From: Wenzhouxiangella sp. XN201
Lineage (GTDB): Bacteria; Pseudomonadota; Gammaproteobacteria; Xanthomonadales; Wenzhouxiangellaceae
NCBI RefSeq assembly: GCF_011008905.1
Contig: NZ_JAAIVI010000017.1
Span: 1,465,750 to 1,529,749 of the forward strand
DNA length: 64,000 nt
Direction: 5' to 3'
Both the position numbers and the translations under genes were made by a program. Numbering within the stretch: the first letter of the stretch is position 1; every line of letters begins with the position of its first letter. The notes under the pieces are model-generated. The model was given only the letters and a program-made list of their open reading frames with translations. It was not told where the DNA came from and made no database searches. Below, piece after piece: positions 10,282-19,740 of this stretch.

Positions 10282-11574
10282 CTACGCAGCTTTGGCTTGC
10301 TGCCCACGCCGACCGCGATTGCGACTCTGATTATTGCCTCGGGCCGATTTCTGGCCGCGATTGCCGCTATTGTTGCCACGGTTACCGCCACCATTGCCGC
10401 GCCCGCGGCGAGCAGGTGTCTTGCCGGCTTCCCTGGACAGTGGTTCGGTGGGTTCGTAACCGTCGACCCCGTAGGTCGGAATCTCGGTCTTGACCAGCTT
10501 GCGGATATCTTCGAACAGCCCATGCTCGGAACCGGCCACCAGCGAGACGGCCAGGCCGTCGCGTCCGGCGCGTCCGGTGCGGCCGATGCGGTGGACGTAG
10601 TCTTCCGGCACGTTGGGGATATCGTAGTTGACCACGTGCGGCAACTGGTCGATATCCAGACCGCGAGCGGCGATATCGGTGGCAACCAGGACACGGATCT
10701 TGTTCTTCTTGAACTCGCTCAGGGCCTTGGTGCGCGCACCCTGGCTCTTGTTACCGTGGATGGCCGCGCTTGGCAGACCGTCGGTTTCGAGCTGCTTGGC
10801 CAGGCGGTTGGCGCCATGCTTGGTGCGGGTAAATACCAGCACCTGCTGCCAGTTGTTCGAGCCGATCAGGAATGACAGGACTTCGCGTTTCTGCTTCTGA
10901 TCGACCCGGAAGGCCTGCTGGGCAATCGCGTCGACCGTCGAGTTCGGCGGCGCGGTCTCGACACGCTCGGGGTTCTTGAGGAAGTTGTGCGCCATCTGGG
11001 TAATCTCTTTCGAGAACGTGGCGGAAAACAACAGGGTCTGGCGCTGCTTCGGCAGGACCTTGACGATGCGATCGATGGCCGGACGGAAGCCCATGTCAAG
11101 CATGCGGTCGGCTTCGTCGAGCACCAGGAACTCGATCCTGGACAGATCGACGGTGCCGCGCTGCATATGATCGATCAAGCGGCCCGGGGTGGCGACGAGT
11201 ACGTCGATGCCGCGCTGCAGCTTGGTGATCTGCGGGTTGATGTTGACACCGCCGAAGATCTCGAGCGATCGCAACTGGACATGACGACCGTAGGCGCGCA
11301 GGTTTTCATTGACCTGGGCAGCCAGTTCGCGCGTCGGTGCCAGAATCAGCGCACGCGGCTGCTTCTGGTGACCGCCGCGTTCGCTGAGGCGATGCAGCAG
11401 CGGCAGGGTAAAGGCGGCGGTTTTGCCGGTGCCGGTCTGGGCGCTGGCCATGATGTCACGGCCCTCAAGAATGACCGGAATGGCCTTGATCTGAACGGGC
11501 GTGGGCTTTGTGTAGCCCTGTTCGCTGACAGCACGCAGCAATTCGGCCTTGAGGCCGAGGGAATCGAAATTCAT
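10282..11574 (-). CDS. rhlE: DEAD-box ATP-dependent RNA helicase, RhlE type
   Basis: The 430-residue product starts [16 protein letters not shown]. All DEAD-box motifs are visible: the Q motif [24 protein letters not shown] (I), PTRELAAQV (Ia), GG, TPGRLID (Ib), [13 protein letters not shown] (II), SATF (III), [14 protein letters not shown] (V) and [10 protein letters not shown] (VI). After about residue 375 comes a basic tail rich in Gly, Asn and Arg, typical of RhlE. It remodels RNA and ribosome intermediates, and such genes are often cold-induced. The ATG at 11574 has an AAGGAA site; the longer upstream frame is leader sequence. The leader has alternative hairpins, described separately. 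Confidence 0.94.
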   Translation of the reverse strand: MNFDSLGLKAELLRAVSEQGYTKPTPVQIKAIPVILEGRDIMASAQTGTGKTAAFTLPLLHRLSERGGHQKQPRALILAPTRELAAQVNENLRAYGRHVQLRSLEIFGGVNINPQITKLQRGIDVLVATPGRLIDHMQRGTVDLSRIEFLVLDEADRMLDMGFRPAIDRIVKVLPKQRQTLLFSATFSKEITQMAHNFLKNPERVETAPPNSTVDAIAQQAFRVDQKQKREVLSFLIGSNNWQQVLVFTRTKHGANRLAKQLETDGLPSAAIHGNKSQGARTKALSEFKKNKIRVLVATDIAARGLDIDQLPHVVNYDIPNVPEDYVHRIGRTGRAGRDGLAVSLVAGSEHGLFEDIRKLVKTEIPTYGVDGYEPTEPLSREAGKTPARRGRGNGGGNRGNNSGNRGQKSARGNNQSRNRGRRGQQAKAA

Positions 11575-11581
11575 GGTGTTT

Positions 11582-11655
11582 CCTTGTGTAAACCAAGGCG
11601 AAGAAAAGCCCGTCAATCGGGCGAGCTACAAATCGGGGAGAGGCCTTGGTCTACA
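11582..11655 (-). promoter_or_regulatory. Structured 5' leader of rhlE with mutually exclusive pairings
   Basis: In transcript order on the minus strand there are four elements. Segment A (11655-11643) is followed by a GCCCG/CGGGC hairpin with a T-rich 3' flank (11622-11602). Segment B (11599-11587) matches the reverse complement of A at 12 of 13 positions, with a G-U wobble at the other. Segment C (11586-11582, CAAGG) contains the ribosome site. B can pair with A, leaving C free, or its CCTTG can pair with C, hiding the ribosome site. Confidence 0.5.
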
Positions 11656-11845
11656 TACTATCCGCGAGAGGGCATCGGTTTTTCCACTGCAGGTAAGCGC
11701 AGCAGCCCAATGCGGGGCGAACAATAGCACGAATCTTGTGTAAAGGGGAAAATCCGATACCTACGGGACATGCACCGGACGGCGCTTGAACCCGGCCGGT
11801 CATGGGCGCTACCCTCAGATGGCGGCTTGGAATGGAGGCGTTGCC

Positions 11846-12595
11846 ATGCCGAAAAACCGCCAGCACCTGACTGTCCTGCTCTTGCTGGGCCTGGGCTGCT
11901 CTGGTCTCGCTTCGCCCGTTAAAGATTTGACTCCAAATAGTTTCTCTTGCACCCAGGTGCTCGGCTTCTCCCAATCACTCGAGTGGTACGGAGGGCTGTC
12001 GCTTGCTGATTTCATGACAGGTGACGGGCCGCCGCGATCTCCATCGCTGGAAGCCGGGGTGTTCCTACCTACCTGGCAGGGTAGTTTCTACGTGGGCGCG
12101 AGCGTCGAAAAGTGGGCTGATCCCGAATTTCCGGCCTGGTCGGAAAATCATGGCACGACACACGAAAAGGCCGCGCACTGCGACCGTGAGCAGGTCGATC
12201 GGGTGGTATTCAACGTCTCCGGCGCGGCCCGGCCAGCGGATGAATGGGCCACTGCGATTGAGACTGTCGCGGATTTGATTCGGAATCACTTCCCGGCCGT
12301 TCGGCAGATCGTGATGCAGCCTGTGGTTGGGGCAGCCGTGGGAGAGTGCCAGGAAGTTCTTGCGGCCCGCAACCATCCCGATATTGCCGAAGGTATCCGT
12401 CGTGTTGCCGAGCGGAGCATGGTGGAAGCCGGGCCCGAGCCGAAAGTGAAAAGCTGCGACCAGTTTCGTGATGAGCTGGGGCACTTGACCAAAGTCGGCG
12501 CAAGGAACGTCCGAAACAAGCTTGAAAACCATTACCGCGATGAGACCGCCTTGCCCGAGGGCGAAGGCAGCAGAGGCGCTTCACCGGATACGTGA
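11846..12595 (+). CDS. Exported protein, possibly SGNH-hydrolase-like
   Basis: The product is 249 residues from MPKNRQHLTVLLLLGLGCSGLAS, a signal peptide. I chose the ATG at 11846 because TGGAGG precedes it. The body hints at an SGNH/GDSL fold. A first strand VLGFSQSLEWYGG is in the block I position, but with SQS instead of GDS. VVFNVSGAARPADEW follows, and a late DELGHLTKVGARNV resembles the block V D-x-x-H...G pattern. The four later Cys residues may form disulphides. No close family is recognised. Position just before a secreted peptidase pair suggests an envelope role. The function is uncertain, and catalytic residues are only partly conserved. Confidence 0.6.
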   Translation: MPKNRQHLTVLLLLGLGCSGLASPVKDLTPNSFSCTQVLGFSQSLEWYGGLSLADFMTGDGPPRSPSLEAGVFLPTWQGSFYVGASVEKWADPEFPAWSENHGTTHEKAAHCDREQVDRVVFNVSGAARPADEWATAIETVADLIRNHFPAVRQIVMQPVVGAAVGECQEVLAARNHPDIAEGIRRVAERSMVEAGPEPKVKSCDQFRDELGHLTKVGARNVRNKLENHYRDETALPEGEGSRGASPDT

Positions 12596-12632
12596 TTGCC
12601 GGAGTACCCAGAGACGAGTACGGGAGGGAATG

Positions 12633-14111
12633 ATGTCCTGGAAAGGAATCCTGGCGGCAATCACGATTGCCTTCTTTGGACTGATTGCCGTCATGATCTG
12701 GAATACGGCACGAATGCCGTCGACGCGAATCGATGCGGAACTGCCCGATGAGGAGATTGAGAAGCGGGTTAGTAGCATTGATGGCACCGAGGTTGCCACC
12801 CATCTCGCCGAGGCGGTGCGGTTTCGCACCATATCCAGCGACACTCAGCTGCCGAACAAAGCCGAATCTTTCCCGGCCTTTCATGACTGGCTCGAATCGA
12901 CCTATCCGGATGCCCATGCCGTGATGGAGCGCGAGCGTGTCAACGAACTATCGCTTCTTTATCGCTGGCCCGGCAGGTCCGATTGCAAGCCCATCGGCTT
13001 TATCAGCCATCTTGATGTGGTTCCCGTGGAAGAGGAGAGCATTGAGGACTGGACGCATCCACCCTTTGCCGGCGCCGTTGCCGATGGCTATGTGTGGGGA
13101 CGTGGGTCCGTCGACACCAAGTCGAATCTCGTCATGACCATGGAAGCGGTGGAGCGGCTGGCCGATGACGGTTTTACACCGTCCTGCGATGTCTATCTGC
13201 TTTTCGGCCATGACGAGGAAACGGGCGGCTCGGAGGGAGCTGGCGCTATGTCTCGAATCCTCACGGAGCAGGGCATCCACTTTGATTGGGTCCTTGACGA
13301 ATCAGGAGGCGGTTCGATCCATACCGACGGATCGAGCAAATGGGCGCAGATTACATTGTCCCAACGCGGCTATGTGACCTTCGAATTGACGGCAACCGGT
13401 GTCGGAGGACATTCCGCTGTGCCGCTCAGACCGAATGCCATCCTGGGTCTCTCGCGGGCGCTCATGCGGCTATCGAATTCAAGTATGCCGGGCGGCCTGG
13501 AAGGCCTGGCGCTGGAAATGGTCAAGGCCAGGGTTCAGCGTCGGTCCTACCTGGAGCGATTGCTCGTGGCAAACACGTGGATCACAAAACCAGTTGTCGA
13601 ATGGATTATCGAGTCGATGCCGGGAGGCGCCGCGATTCTCCGCACCACGCATTCACCGACCGTGATCGAGGGTGGCAAGAAAGATAATGTGCTTCCGAAG
13701 ACGGCACGCGCTCTTGTCAATTTCAGAGTGCATCCGCGCGACGACATCGAGTTTGTCCGACGCTGGGTCCGGGAAACTATCGATGATGATTCCATCAAGG
13801 TTTCCGTATACCAGGAGCGTGCATTTGAGGCACCCCCGGCGACCGATTCGTCCGCACCGCAAGTTACACGTTTCAAAGAAGTGATCGGAGCGGTTTATGG
13901 GCCGATCGATCCACTGATTCCCGGCTTCGGACTGGCGGCCTCCGATGCCAGGCATTACGCACCCATTGCGGATGCACTGCTGAAATTCGAGCCGGTCGTT
14001 ATCAGGGAGGGCGATGCGCTCAACCCGCATGACACGAATGAACGCCTGCCGATCGATTCGCTCGCCCGCGGGGTCGTGTTCTATCAGCGACTGATCGAGC
14101 GTCAGGAATGA
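12633..14111 (+). CDS. M20-family metallopeptidase (carboxypeptidase S / PM20D1-like), membrane-anchored
   Basis: The product is about 492 residues. An N-terminal helix GILAAITIAFFGLIAVMIW anchors it or acts as a signal. Zinc-site motifs of M20 enzymes are visible: SHLDVVPV (first His-Asp), GRGSVDTKSNLV (bridging Asp), and FGHDEETGGSEGA (catalytic Glu and zinc Glu). A dimerisation (lid) domain starts near GYVTFELTATGVGGHSAVP, and the C-terminal NPHDTNERLPIDSL carries the last zinc His. Of two adjacent ATGs I chose the second (12633), better spaced from GGGAGG. It probably hydrolyses peptides or N-acyl amino acids in the periplasm. The TAP-type hydrolase follows 33 bp later, probably in one operon. 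Confidence 0.9.
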   Translation: MSWKGILAAITIAFFGLIAVMIWNTARMPSTRIDAELPDEEIEKRVSSIDGTEVATHLAEAVRFRTISSDTQLPNKAESFPAFHDWLESTYPDAHAVMERERVNELSLLYRWPGRSDCKPIGFISHLDVVPVEEESIEDWTHPPFAGAVADGYVWGRGSVDTKSNLVMTMEAVERLADDGFTPSCDVYLLFGHDEETGGSEGAGAMSRILTEQGIHFDWVLDESGGGSIHTDGSSKWAQITLSQRGYVTFELTATGVGGHSAVPLRPNAILGLSRALMRLSNSSMPGGLEGLALEMVKARVQRRSYLERLLVANTWITKPVVEWIIESMPGGAAILRTTHSPTVIEGGKKDNVLPKTARALVNFRVHPRDDIEFVRRWVRETIDDDSIKVSVYQERAFEAPPATDSSAPQVTRFKEVIGAVYGPIDPLIPGFGLAASDARHYAPIADALLKFEPVVIREGDALNPHDTNERLPIDSLARGVVFYQRLIERQE

Positions 14112-14144
14112 AGGGCTCACTTGGGGATGCTTGAGGAGGCAGAT

Positions 14145-16115
14145 ATGACAACACGAATCATTCTTGCGCTGATTGGAGTTGCCGGACTGGCCGATGCATT
14201 GGCCCAGGAGGAGGTTCCGCGCTTCGAACGCACGGACTGTCATTTCGAAAGCGAAAAGCCGCTGGAAGGTGTCGACTGCGGCGAGCTGGTGGTGTGGGAG
14301 AACCGGCAAGACCACAAGGAGGGCACGCTTCGGCTGGCGGTGGCGATTCTCCGCAGCACGGCCGATGAGCCCGAACCGGATCCTCTCGTCTATCTATCCG
14401 GCGGACCCGGTGGTCGTTCCGTGCATCACATCCCGTCTCTTGTAGGTGGCAATTTCTCGAACCGGTTACGCGAAAAGCGTGATCTCGTCTACTACGACCA
14501 GCGCGGGACCGGATACTCCGATCCCAACTTCTGCGAAGAGCTGGACCAGGTTCTCTATACAACGCGTTTCCTCGGCCTTTCGCCCGAAGAAGCCAAGGCC
14601 CGTCGCGTTGATGCCACACGGGAATGTCGGGAGAAAATGCTGGAGAAAGGCATCGATTTTTCCGCCTACAACAGCGAGACCAGCGCGCGAGACCTGGACG
14701 ATCTCCGCCGGGCCCTGGGCTACGAGCAATGGAACCTGTATGGCATCTCCTATGGAACGAGACTCGCGCTGACAGCGATGCGGGAGACGCCTGCGGGAAT
14801 CCGGAGCGTCATCCTTGACTCGACGTCTCCCCCCAACGCCCGACTGTGGGTGGAGAGACCCGCAGTATTTGCCCGATCGCTTGAGCGCGTGTTTACGCAA
14901 TGTGCGGCGGACGAGGCTTGCCGTCGCGCCTATCCCGACCTGGAGTCGAAGTTCTACACCTGGCTCGATCGCCTGGAGCGGGACCCCGTAGAACTCGAAA
15001 TGCAGGACACGAACCGCTTCCCCGGCGGCCGGCTCGTGGTCGACCGAGCGCTGGCCATCTCGGGCGTATTTCAGGGCCTTTACAATCGTCGCTTCCCTTC
15101 GATTTTGCCGCTTCTGATCCAAGAAGGCGGGCCGGAAAACGAGCATGTATGGCGGGTTCTGGCTGACCGCCTGGTCCGACCGCCTGAGCAGATCAGTCGG
15201 GGTCTAAACCTGTCGGTGAACTGCTACGAGATTGCACCTTTCAACCCGCCGGACTTGCTTGATTCCGCCCGTATGGCGTACCCACGCCTCGATGAAATCG
15301 TGGACGAGGGAGACCGCCATGCGGAATGCGCAGCCTGGCATGGTGAAAGGGCGGATTCCTCGTACATTGAACCGGTTCGCAGCGGCTTACCGACCTTGAT
15401 TCTCGGTGGTGAGTTCGATCCCACCACGCCGCCCGAGTTCGGACGACTCGCCGCCGAGACACTGCCGAACAGTACGTTTGTCGAGGTTCCGGCTCACGGC
15501 CACGGGGTGATTGCGAGCACCACGTGTACCCGTGAGTTGGCGTTGCGTTTTCTTGAGGATCCTGACAGGGCGCAGGACACGAGCTGCGTGTCGGAAATTC
15601 CGTCAGTATCCTTCGTGACCGACGTCCATGTGAGTCGAGGCGTCTATCCGATTGCACGAAGCATTCAGCAGGGTCCGGCCAGTCCAGCACTTGCGGGCGC
15701 GGGGCTTATCGGGCTCGTCCTTCTATCCGGCATTGTCGCCTGGCCTGTAGGCGCATCCGTTCGCCGGTTGCGTAATGCCCACGACTTGCCGGAGCCCGGA
15801 GTGCAGCGGATTGCGCGCCCGACCGCGGCGCTGGCCGCACTGTTGGCAGCGATTTTTGCCGCGGGACTCCTGTTCGCAATCCGGGGCGCGGCCTCGATCA
15901 ATCCGTTCCTGCTAGCTTTCGGGGTGTCGGGCGACTTCAGGTGGATCTTCTACCTGCCATGGCTCATCGCGGCATTGACCGTGGTGAGCGTCTTCGCCGC
16001 AATCCATTCGTGGCGACAGCAGTGGTGGAACACTGGGCAACGAATCCACTACAGCCTTGTAGCCGCTTCGTGCGTGGTGTTTGTGGCCATCACCGCATGG
16101 CTGGGTCTGTTTTAA
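14145..16115 (+). CDS. TAP-type alpha/beta hydrolase (prolyl/tripeptidyl aminopeptidase-like) with C-terminal membrane domain
   Basis: The 656-residue product begins with a signal peptide (MTTRIILALIGVAGLADALA), preceded by GAGGAGG. The alpha/beta hydrolase core has the oxyanion GGPGGRS, the YDQRGTGYSDP strand, nucleophile Ser in GISYGTRL, and the TAP C-terminal segment LPTLILGGEFDPTTPPE...HGHG with the acid Asp and catalytic His. After about residue 500 come four hydrophobic helices, ending with ASCVVFVAITAWLGLF. Standard TAP peptidases of about 480-500 residues lack these, so this one is probably tethered facing the periplasm. Pairing with the M20 peptidase suggests stepwise peptide breakdown. 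The stop overlaps the convergent TPMT gene by 4 bp. Confidence 0.88.
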   Translation: MTTRIILALIGVAGLADALAQEEVPRFERTDCHFESEKPLEGVDCGELVVWENRQDHKEGTLRLAVAILRSTADEPEPDPLVYLSGGPGGRSVHHIPSLVGGNFSNRLREKRDLVYYDQRGTGYSDPNFCEELDQVLYTTRFLGLSPEEAKARRVDATRECREKMLEKGIDFSAYNSETSARDLDDLRRALGYEQWNLYGISYGTRLALTAMRETPAGIRSVILDSTSPPNARLWVERPAVFARSLERVFTQCAADEACRRAYPDLESKFYTWLDRLERDPVELEMQDTNRFPGGRLVVDRALAISGVFQGLYNRRFPSILPLLIQEGGPENEHVWRVLADRLVRPPEQISRGLNLSVNCYEIAPFNPPDLLDSARMAYPRLDEIVDEGDRHAECAAWHGERADSSYIEPVRSGLPTLILGGEFDPTTPPEFGRLAAETLPNSTFVEVPAHGHGVIASTTCTRELALRFLEDPDRAQDTSCVSEIPSVSFVTDVHVSRGVYPIARSIQQGPASPALAGAGLIGLVLLSGIVAWPVGASVRRLRNAHDLPEPGVQRIARPTAALAALLAAIFAAGLLFAIRGAASINPFLLAFGVSGDFRWIFYLPWLIAALTVVSVFAAIHSWRQQWWNTGQRIHYSLVAASCVVFVAITAWLGLF

Positions 16116-16759
16116 GGATTCTGCCTGACGAGCCACGCGCATTCGTGCAGGGCGGTCAGTCCACGTTCGGCAAAACGCGCATGCTCGGCCAATACGTCGC
16201 GGCGTTCGAGTAACTGGAACTGGAGGCCGGCGTAGTCCACCAGTTCATCCTCGAGGACGGCGAAGGGCGGGCCGTCCATTTCCGTCTGGTCGTACTCGAA
16301 AGTGACCAGTAAGCCGCGGGCGTGGTCGCCCAGCAAGGATCGTAAATGATCGAGATAACCCGGGCGCATCTCCCGGGGCAGGGCGGCCAAGGCTGCGCGA
16401 TCGTAGAGCAGTTCGAATGCTTCGCCTGATTTGAAATCGAAGAACTCGCCCTCGAACAGTTCGATGTTCTCGGCCTGCCAATGGATTAGCGGACCCGCTG
16501 GCATACGCGTTGGTGTCTGTCCCCATTCCTTGTAGAACTCGCTCACCGCTTGGGCGCTGAGTTCGATCCCCACCACGCCATGACCCTGCCGCGCCAACCA
16601 GTGCAGATCAAGGCTCTTGCCACAAAGGGGTACCAGAACGCGGCCGGCATGGCCATCCGCTACTGCAGCCCAGTGACGCTTGAGTGCCCAGTGGATTTCG
16701 GATTGATGAAATCCGATCTCCTGCCGCTTCCAGCGTTCATTCCAGAAGTTCCTGTCCAT
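16112..16759 (-). CDS. tpm: Thiopurine S-methyltransferase family protein
   Basis: The 215-residue product starts MDRNFWNERWKRQEIGFHQ, the classic bacterial Tpm start. It contains VLVPLCGKSLDLHWLARQGHGVVGIE (SAM site) and YDRAALAALPREMRPGYLDHL. Bacterial Tpm methylates tellurite, selenium or thiopurine compounds with SAM; which substrate matters here is unknown. Length is that of the family (about 215-220). It is divergent from the Ton operon with a 178-bp gap and convergent with the TAP hydrolase gene. Confidence 0.93.
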   Translation of the reverse strand: MDRNFWNERWKRQEIGFHQSEIHWALKRHWAAVADGHAGRVLVPLCGKSLDLHWLARQGHGVVGIELSAQAVSEFYKEWGQTPTRMPAGPLIHWQAENIELFEGEFFDFKSGEAFELLYDRAALAALPREMRPGYLDHLRSLLGDHARGLLVTFEYDQTEMDGPPFAVLEDELVDYAGLQFQLLERRDVLAEHARFAERGLTALHECAWLVRQNP

Positions 16760-16937
16760 GACTCACTTGAACCCTTCCGATTCTCGATGAATTGTGGCGC
16801 CAAGATCGTGCGAAGCATTTCAGTTCAATGACGGCGCTTGAAACAGGCTCGTCACATTTGCGTCACCGACATGCAATGAAGCATCGCTAATGTAACCAGC
16901 ATCGTTCAACGCCACACACATCGCGGGTGGAGCTTTC

Positions 16938-17726
16938 ATGTACAGGCGAGTCTATCAGCCCGGACTGTTGATCGGGTTGCTGCTGTTTCCCCTGATCCTG
17001 GCGGCCCAGTCGTCGGCAGAGGGTGACAATCTCGAGGCACTGGCCGAGGAGCTGGTGCGCATTCGCGGAGAAGTCGAGTCGCTGAATGCCGAACTCAATC
17101 GCAAGCAGGACCAGCACCGCAATGAAATGAGCTCGCTGGCCGCCCAGAAGGGCGAGCTGGAAGCCACGTTACGACGCGAGCAGTTGCGCGTGGACCAGCT
17201 CGAAGAGGAGCTCACAAGCAATCGCGAACGGGCCGAACAGGCCGGCATCGCCGGTGAGTCGCTGGTTCCTGTCGCCCAGGAAGCGATCGACGCGCTGCGG
17301 CGCCACATCGAAACCTCCCTGCCGTTCAAGCCGCAGGAGCGCATGGCCGCGCTTGACGAAATCCAGACGCAGCTCGAGACCGGTTCGCTGGCGCCACCGC
17401 GGGCCGTCAATCGTCTCTGGGGCTTCTACGAAGACGAACTTAGGCTTACGAGAGAGAACGGCCTCTACAGCCAGGTCATCGAGCTCGACGACGAACAGGT
17501 CCTGGCCGACGTGGCACGCCTGGGCACGGTCGCGATGTACTTCCAGACCCGCGACGGCGAGTACGGGCAGGCCCAGCGCAGCGGTGAGGACTGGCGCTTT
17601 GTCCGCCTGGACGAGCGCGCGGCCATCCAGCGCATCGACAAGCTGTTCGAGTCGCTCAAGAAGCAGATCCGCACCGGCTACTTCGAATTGCCCAACGGCG
17701 CCATCCGGCTGGAGTCCGAACAATGA
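16938..17726 (+). CDS. DUF3450 periplasmic coiled-coil protein of the Ton operon
   Basis: The 262-residue product has a signal peptide (GLLIGLLLFPLILAAQSSA) and a coiled coil at about residues 30-105 with heptads of Glu, Leu and Arg. A globular DUF3450 region follows (RAVNRLWGFYEDELRLTRENGLYSQVIELDDEQ...). DUF3450 genes accompany TtpC/ExbB-type Ton systems in marine gammaproteobacteria, and the product is periplasmic with a presumed accessory role. It is the first gene of the operon, has a GTGGAG ribosome site, and its stop overlaps the next start (ATGA). Confidence 0.9.
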   Translation: MYRRVYQPGLLIGLLLFPLILAAQSSAEGDNLEALAEELVRIRGEVESLNAELNRKQDQHRNEMSSLAAQKGELEATLRREQLRVDQLEEELTSNRERAEQAGIAGESLVPVAQEAIDALRRHIETSLPFKPQERMAALDEIQTQLETGSLAPPRAVNRLWGFYEDELRLTRENGLYSQVIELDDEQVLADVARLGTVAMYFQTRDGEYGQAQRSGEDWRFVRLDERAAIQRIDKLFESLKKQIRTGYFELPNGAIRLESEQ

Positions 17727-19132
17727 GCATCCGCATTCCTCACATTCTGATCCTGCTCGCCGCCGCCTGGCTGGCGGCGCCGGCGACCGCGCAGGAGTCC
17801 GAGTCGGCGCAGCCCGAAGCTGAACCCGAATCCCCGCCCGTAGCCGCCCAGACCCCGTCGCTGGAACAGGCCTACCAGCGGGAGTTCGCCTTTCTTCAGG
17901 GACAGAAGCGAGACCTCGAACGTCGCCTCGCAGAATTCGAGGAAACCAGCCAAGCCGATCGGCAACAGCTTGAGTCGGATATTCGCTCGCTCGAACGCCG
18001 CGTGGTCGATCGGACCAGCCGCGGCGATCGACTCGACGAACAGGTGTTCGAATCCGAGCGCTCGGTCGAGTCGGCCCGCGACAACGTCAACCTGCTGGCC
18101 AATACCTTCCTCCAGGCCGAAGCGACCCTCGAGGGCTGGGAAGCACCCGCGCTGGAAGGCGACGAGGTACCGCAGGCCGGGGACGTGACCGCCATGTTCG
18201 AAACCGTCCGGGAAGAGCTGGACCGACGCGGTGAAGTCCGTCGCGACAGCGGTGAGTTTTTCCTGGCCAACGGCACGCGCGTCGATGGCGAGATCATTCA
18301 CGTCGGCCGCATCGCCAGTTTCGGTATCAGCGAGCGTGGCGCCGGCGCCCTGGCTCCGGCCGGTGAGGGCGAACTCAAGCTCTGGAACGAAGAGTCAGCC
18401 GAAGCTGCCCGCGCCCTGGTGGCCGGGACGATGGTCTCGCCCCTGCCGATCTTCATCTACGAGACGCTCAGCTCGGAAGTGGAAGAGCGGGGCGCCAAGG
18501 GGGTTTTCGAAACCATTTCCAGCGGCGGCGTGATCGGCTGGATCATCTTCTTCCTGGGCCTGCTGGCTGCAACGCTTGTTGCGCTGCGCGCCATGTTCCT
18601 GTGGCGCGCCGGAACCTCGACCGGACGGATCCTCGATGATGTGTCCGCACCGGTACGCCGCGGCGACCGGGATGCCGCACTGTCGATGCTCAAGAAGCGC
18701 CAGGGCGCAACCGCTCGCGTGGTGGCCTCGGCCATCCGCAACCTCGATCGCGATCGCGAGCATCTCGAGGACATCGTCTCCGAGTCGATTCTGCACGAAT
18801 CCGGGCATCTCAACCGCTTCGGCGCCTTCATCATGGTGATTGCCGCGGTCTCGCCGCTGCTGGGCCTGCTCGGCACGGTCACCGGCATGATCTCGACCTT
18901 TGATGTCATTACCGAATTCGGCACCGGCGATCCCAAGCTGCTCTCGGGTGGTATCTCGATCGCCCTGGTCACCACCGAACTGGGCCTGATCGTTGCCATT
19001 CCGACATTGTTGTTCGGCAACCTGCTCTCGAGCTGGGCAGAGCGCATCAAGGACGACATGGAGAAGGCCACGCTGCGCGTGACCAACCAGTATCTCGAAG
19101 CCCGGGGCGAAACGGAGCAGGTCGGCGGCTGA
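17723..19132 (+). CDS. ttpC: MotA/TolQ/ExbB channel protein with long periplasmic N-terminus (TtpC-like)
   Basis: The 469-residue product starts with a cleavable signal (ILILLAAAWLAAPATAQ) and has a coiled coil at about residues 50-115 plus a globular periplasmic part to about residue 265. Then come three TolQ-type helices: GVIGWIIFFLGLLAATLVAL, a second around MVIAAVSPLLGLLGTVTGMI, and a third around ISIALVTTELGLIVAIPTLL. This is the TtpC arrangement known from Vibrio TonB2 systems, where TtpC is needed along with ExbB2, ExbD2 and TonB2. The extended periplasmic part may reach peptidoglycan or the receptor. It overlaps both neighbouring genes. Confidence 0.88.
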   Translation: MSIRIPHILILLAAAWLAAPATAQESESAQPEAEPESPPVAAQTPSLEQAYQREFAFLQGQKRDLERRLAEFEETSQADRQQLESDIRSLERRVVDRTSRGDRLDEQVFESERSVESARDNVNLLANTFLQAEATLEGWEAPALEGDEVPQAGDVTAMFETVREELDRRGEVRRDSGEFFLANGTRVDGEIIHVGRIASFGISERGAGALAPAGEGELKLWNEESAEAARALVAGTMVSPLPIFIYETLSSEVEERGAKGVFETISSGGVIGWIIFFLGLLAATLVALRAMFLWRAGTSTGRILDDVSAPVRRGDRDAALSMLKKRQGATARVVASAIRNLDRDREHLEDIVSESILHESGHLNRFGAFIMVIAAVSPLLGLLGTVTGMISTFDVITEFGTGDPKLLSGGISIALVTTELGLIVAIPTLLFGNLLSSWAERIKDDMEKATLRVTNQYLEARGETEQVGG

Positions 19133-19740
19133 TGTTCGACGAACTGGTCAATGACTTCCGGTTCTACTTCGACGTGGGCGGCTACGTCATGCCGCCGCTG
19201 GTGCTGGCCACGGTGGTGCTGTGGTTTGCGATCGGCTACCGCTTCGCCGCGCTCAAGCGGGGCAACCTGCGCTCGGTCCGCCGGATCATCCAGAAGCATC
19301 CCGAAGGCCTCGACTACCCGCCTCGCGGCGTGATCGAGAAGGCCATCGAGCAGGGTTTGAAGATTGCGCGCTCGCATCACGGCGACTTGAGGCGCCTGCT
19401 CGACGACGCCTTCTGGCCAATCGAGCGCGACGTCAAGCGCTTCCACAAGCTGATCATGACCATCGTTGCCGTCGCCCCCCTGATGGGCCTGCTCGGCACG
19501 GTTGTGGGGATGATCGAAACCTTCGACTCGCTTGGGGACATGTCGCTGTTCGCCCAGTCCGGCGGTATTGCCGGCGGCATTTCCCAGGCGCTTTTCACGA
19601 CCCAGATGGGCCTGGCCGTGGCCATTCCCGGCCTGATCGTCGGCGGGGTGCTCGAAAAGCGCGCCGCGGTGATCCGGATCGAGCTGGCCCAGGTCAAGGA
19701 CATTCTCTGCGCACGCGTGCACAAAGGTAGCCCGGCATGA
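19132..19740 (+). CDS. exbB: ExbB-type proton channel subunit
   Basis: The 202-residue MotA/TolQ/ExbB protein has three helices: YVMPPLVLATVVLWFAIGY, then LIMTIVAVAPLMGLLGTVVGMI, then ALFTTQMGLAVAIPGLIVGGV. The conserved GLLGTVVGMIETF signature and late TTQMGLAVAIP segment define the family. It is the second TolQ-like gene in the operon and the standard-length partner of ExbD, forming the inner membrane proton-driven motor. The start codon overlaps the ttpC stop by one base, and its stop overlaps the exbD start by 4. Confidence 0.93.
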   Translation: MFDELVNDFRFYFDVGGYVMPPLVLATVVLWFAIGYRFAALKRGNLRSVRRIIQKHPEGLDYPPRGVIEKAIEQGLKIARSHHGDLRRLLDDAFWPIERDVKRFHKLIMTIVAVAPLMGLLGTVVGMIETFDSLGDMSLFAQSGGIAGGISQALFTTQMGLAVAIPGLIVGGVLEKRAAVIRIELAQVKDILCARVHKGSPA

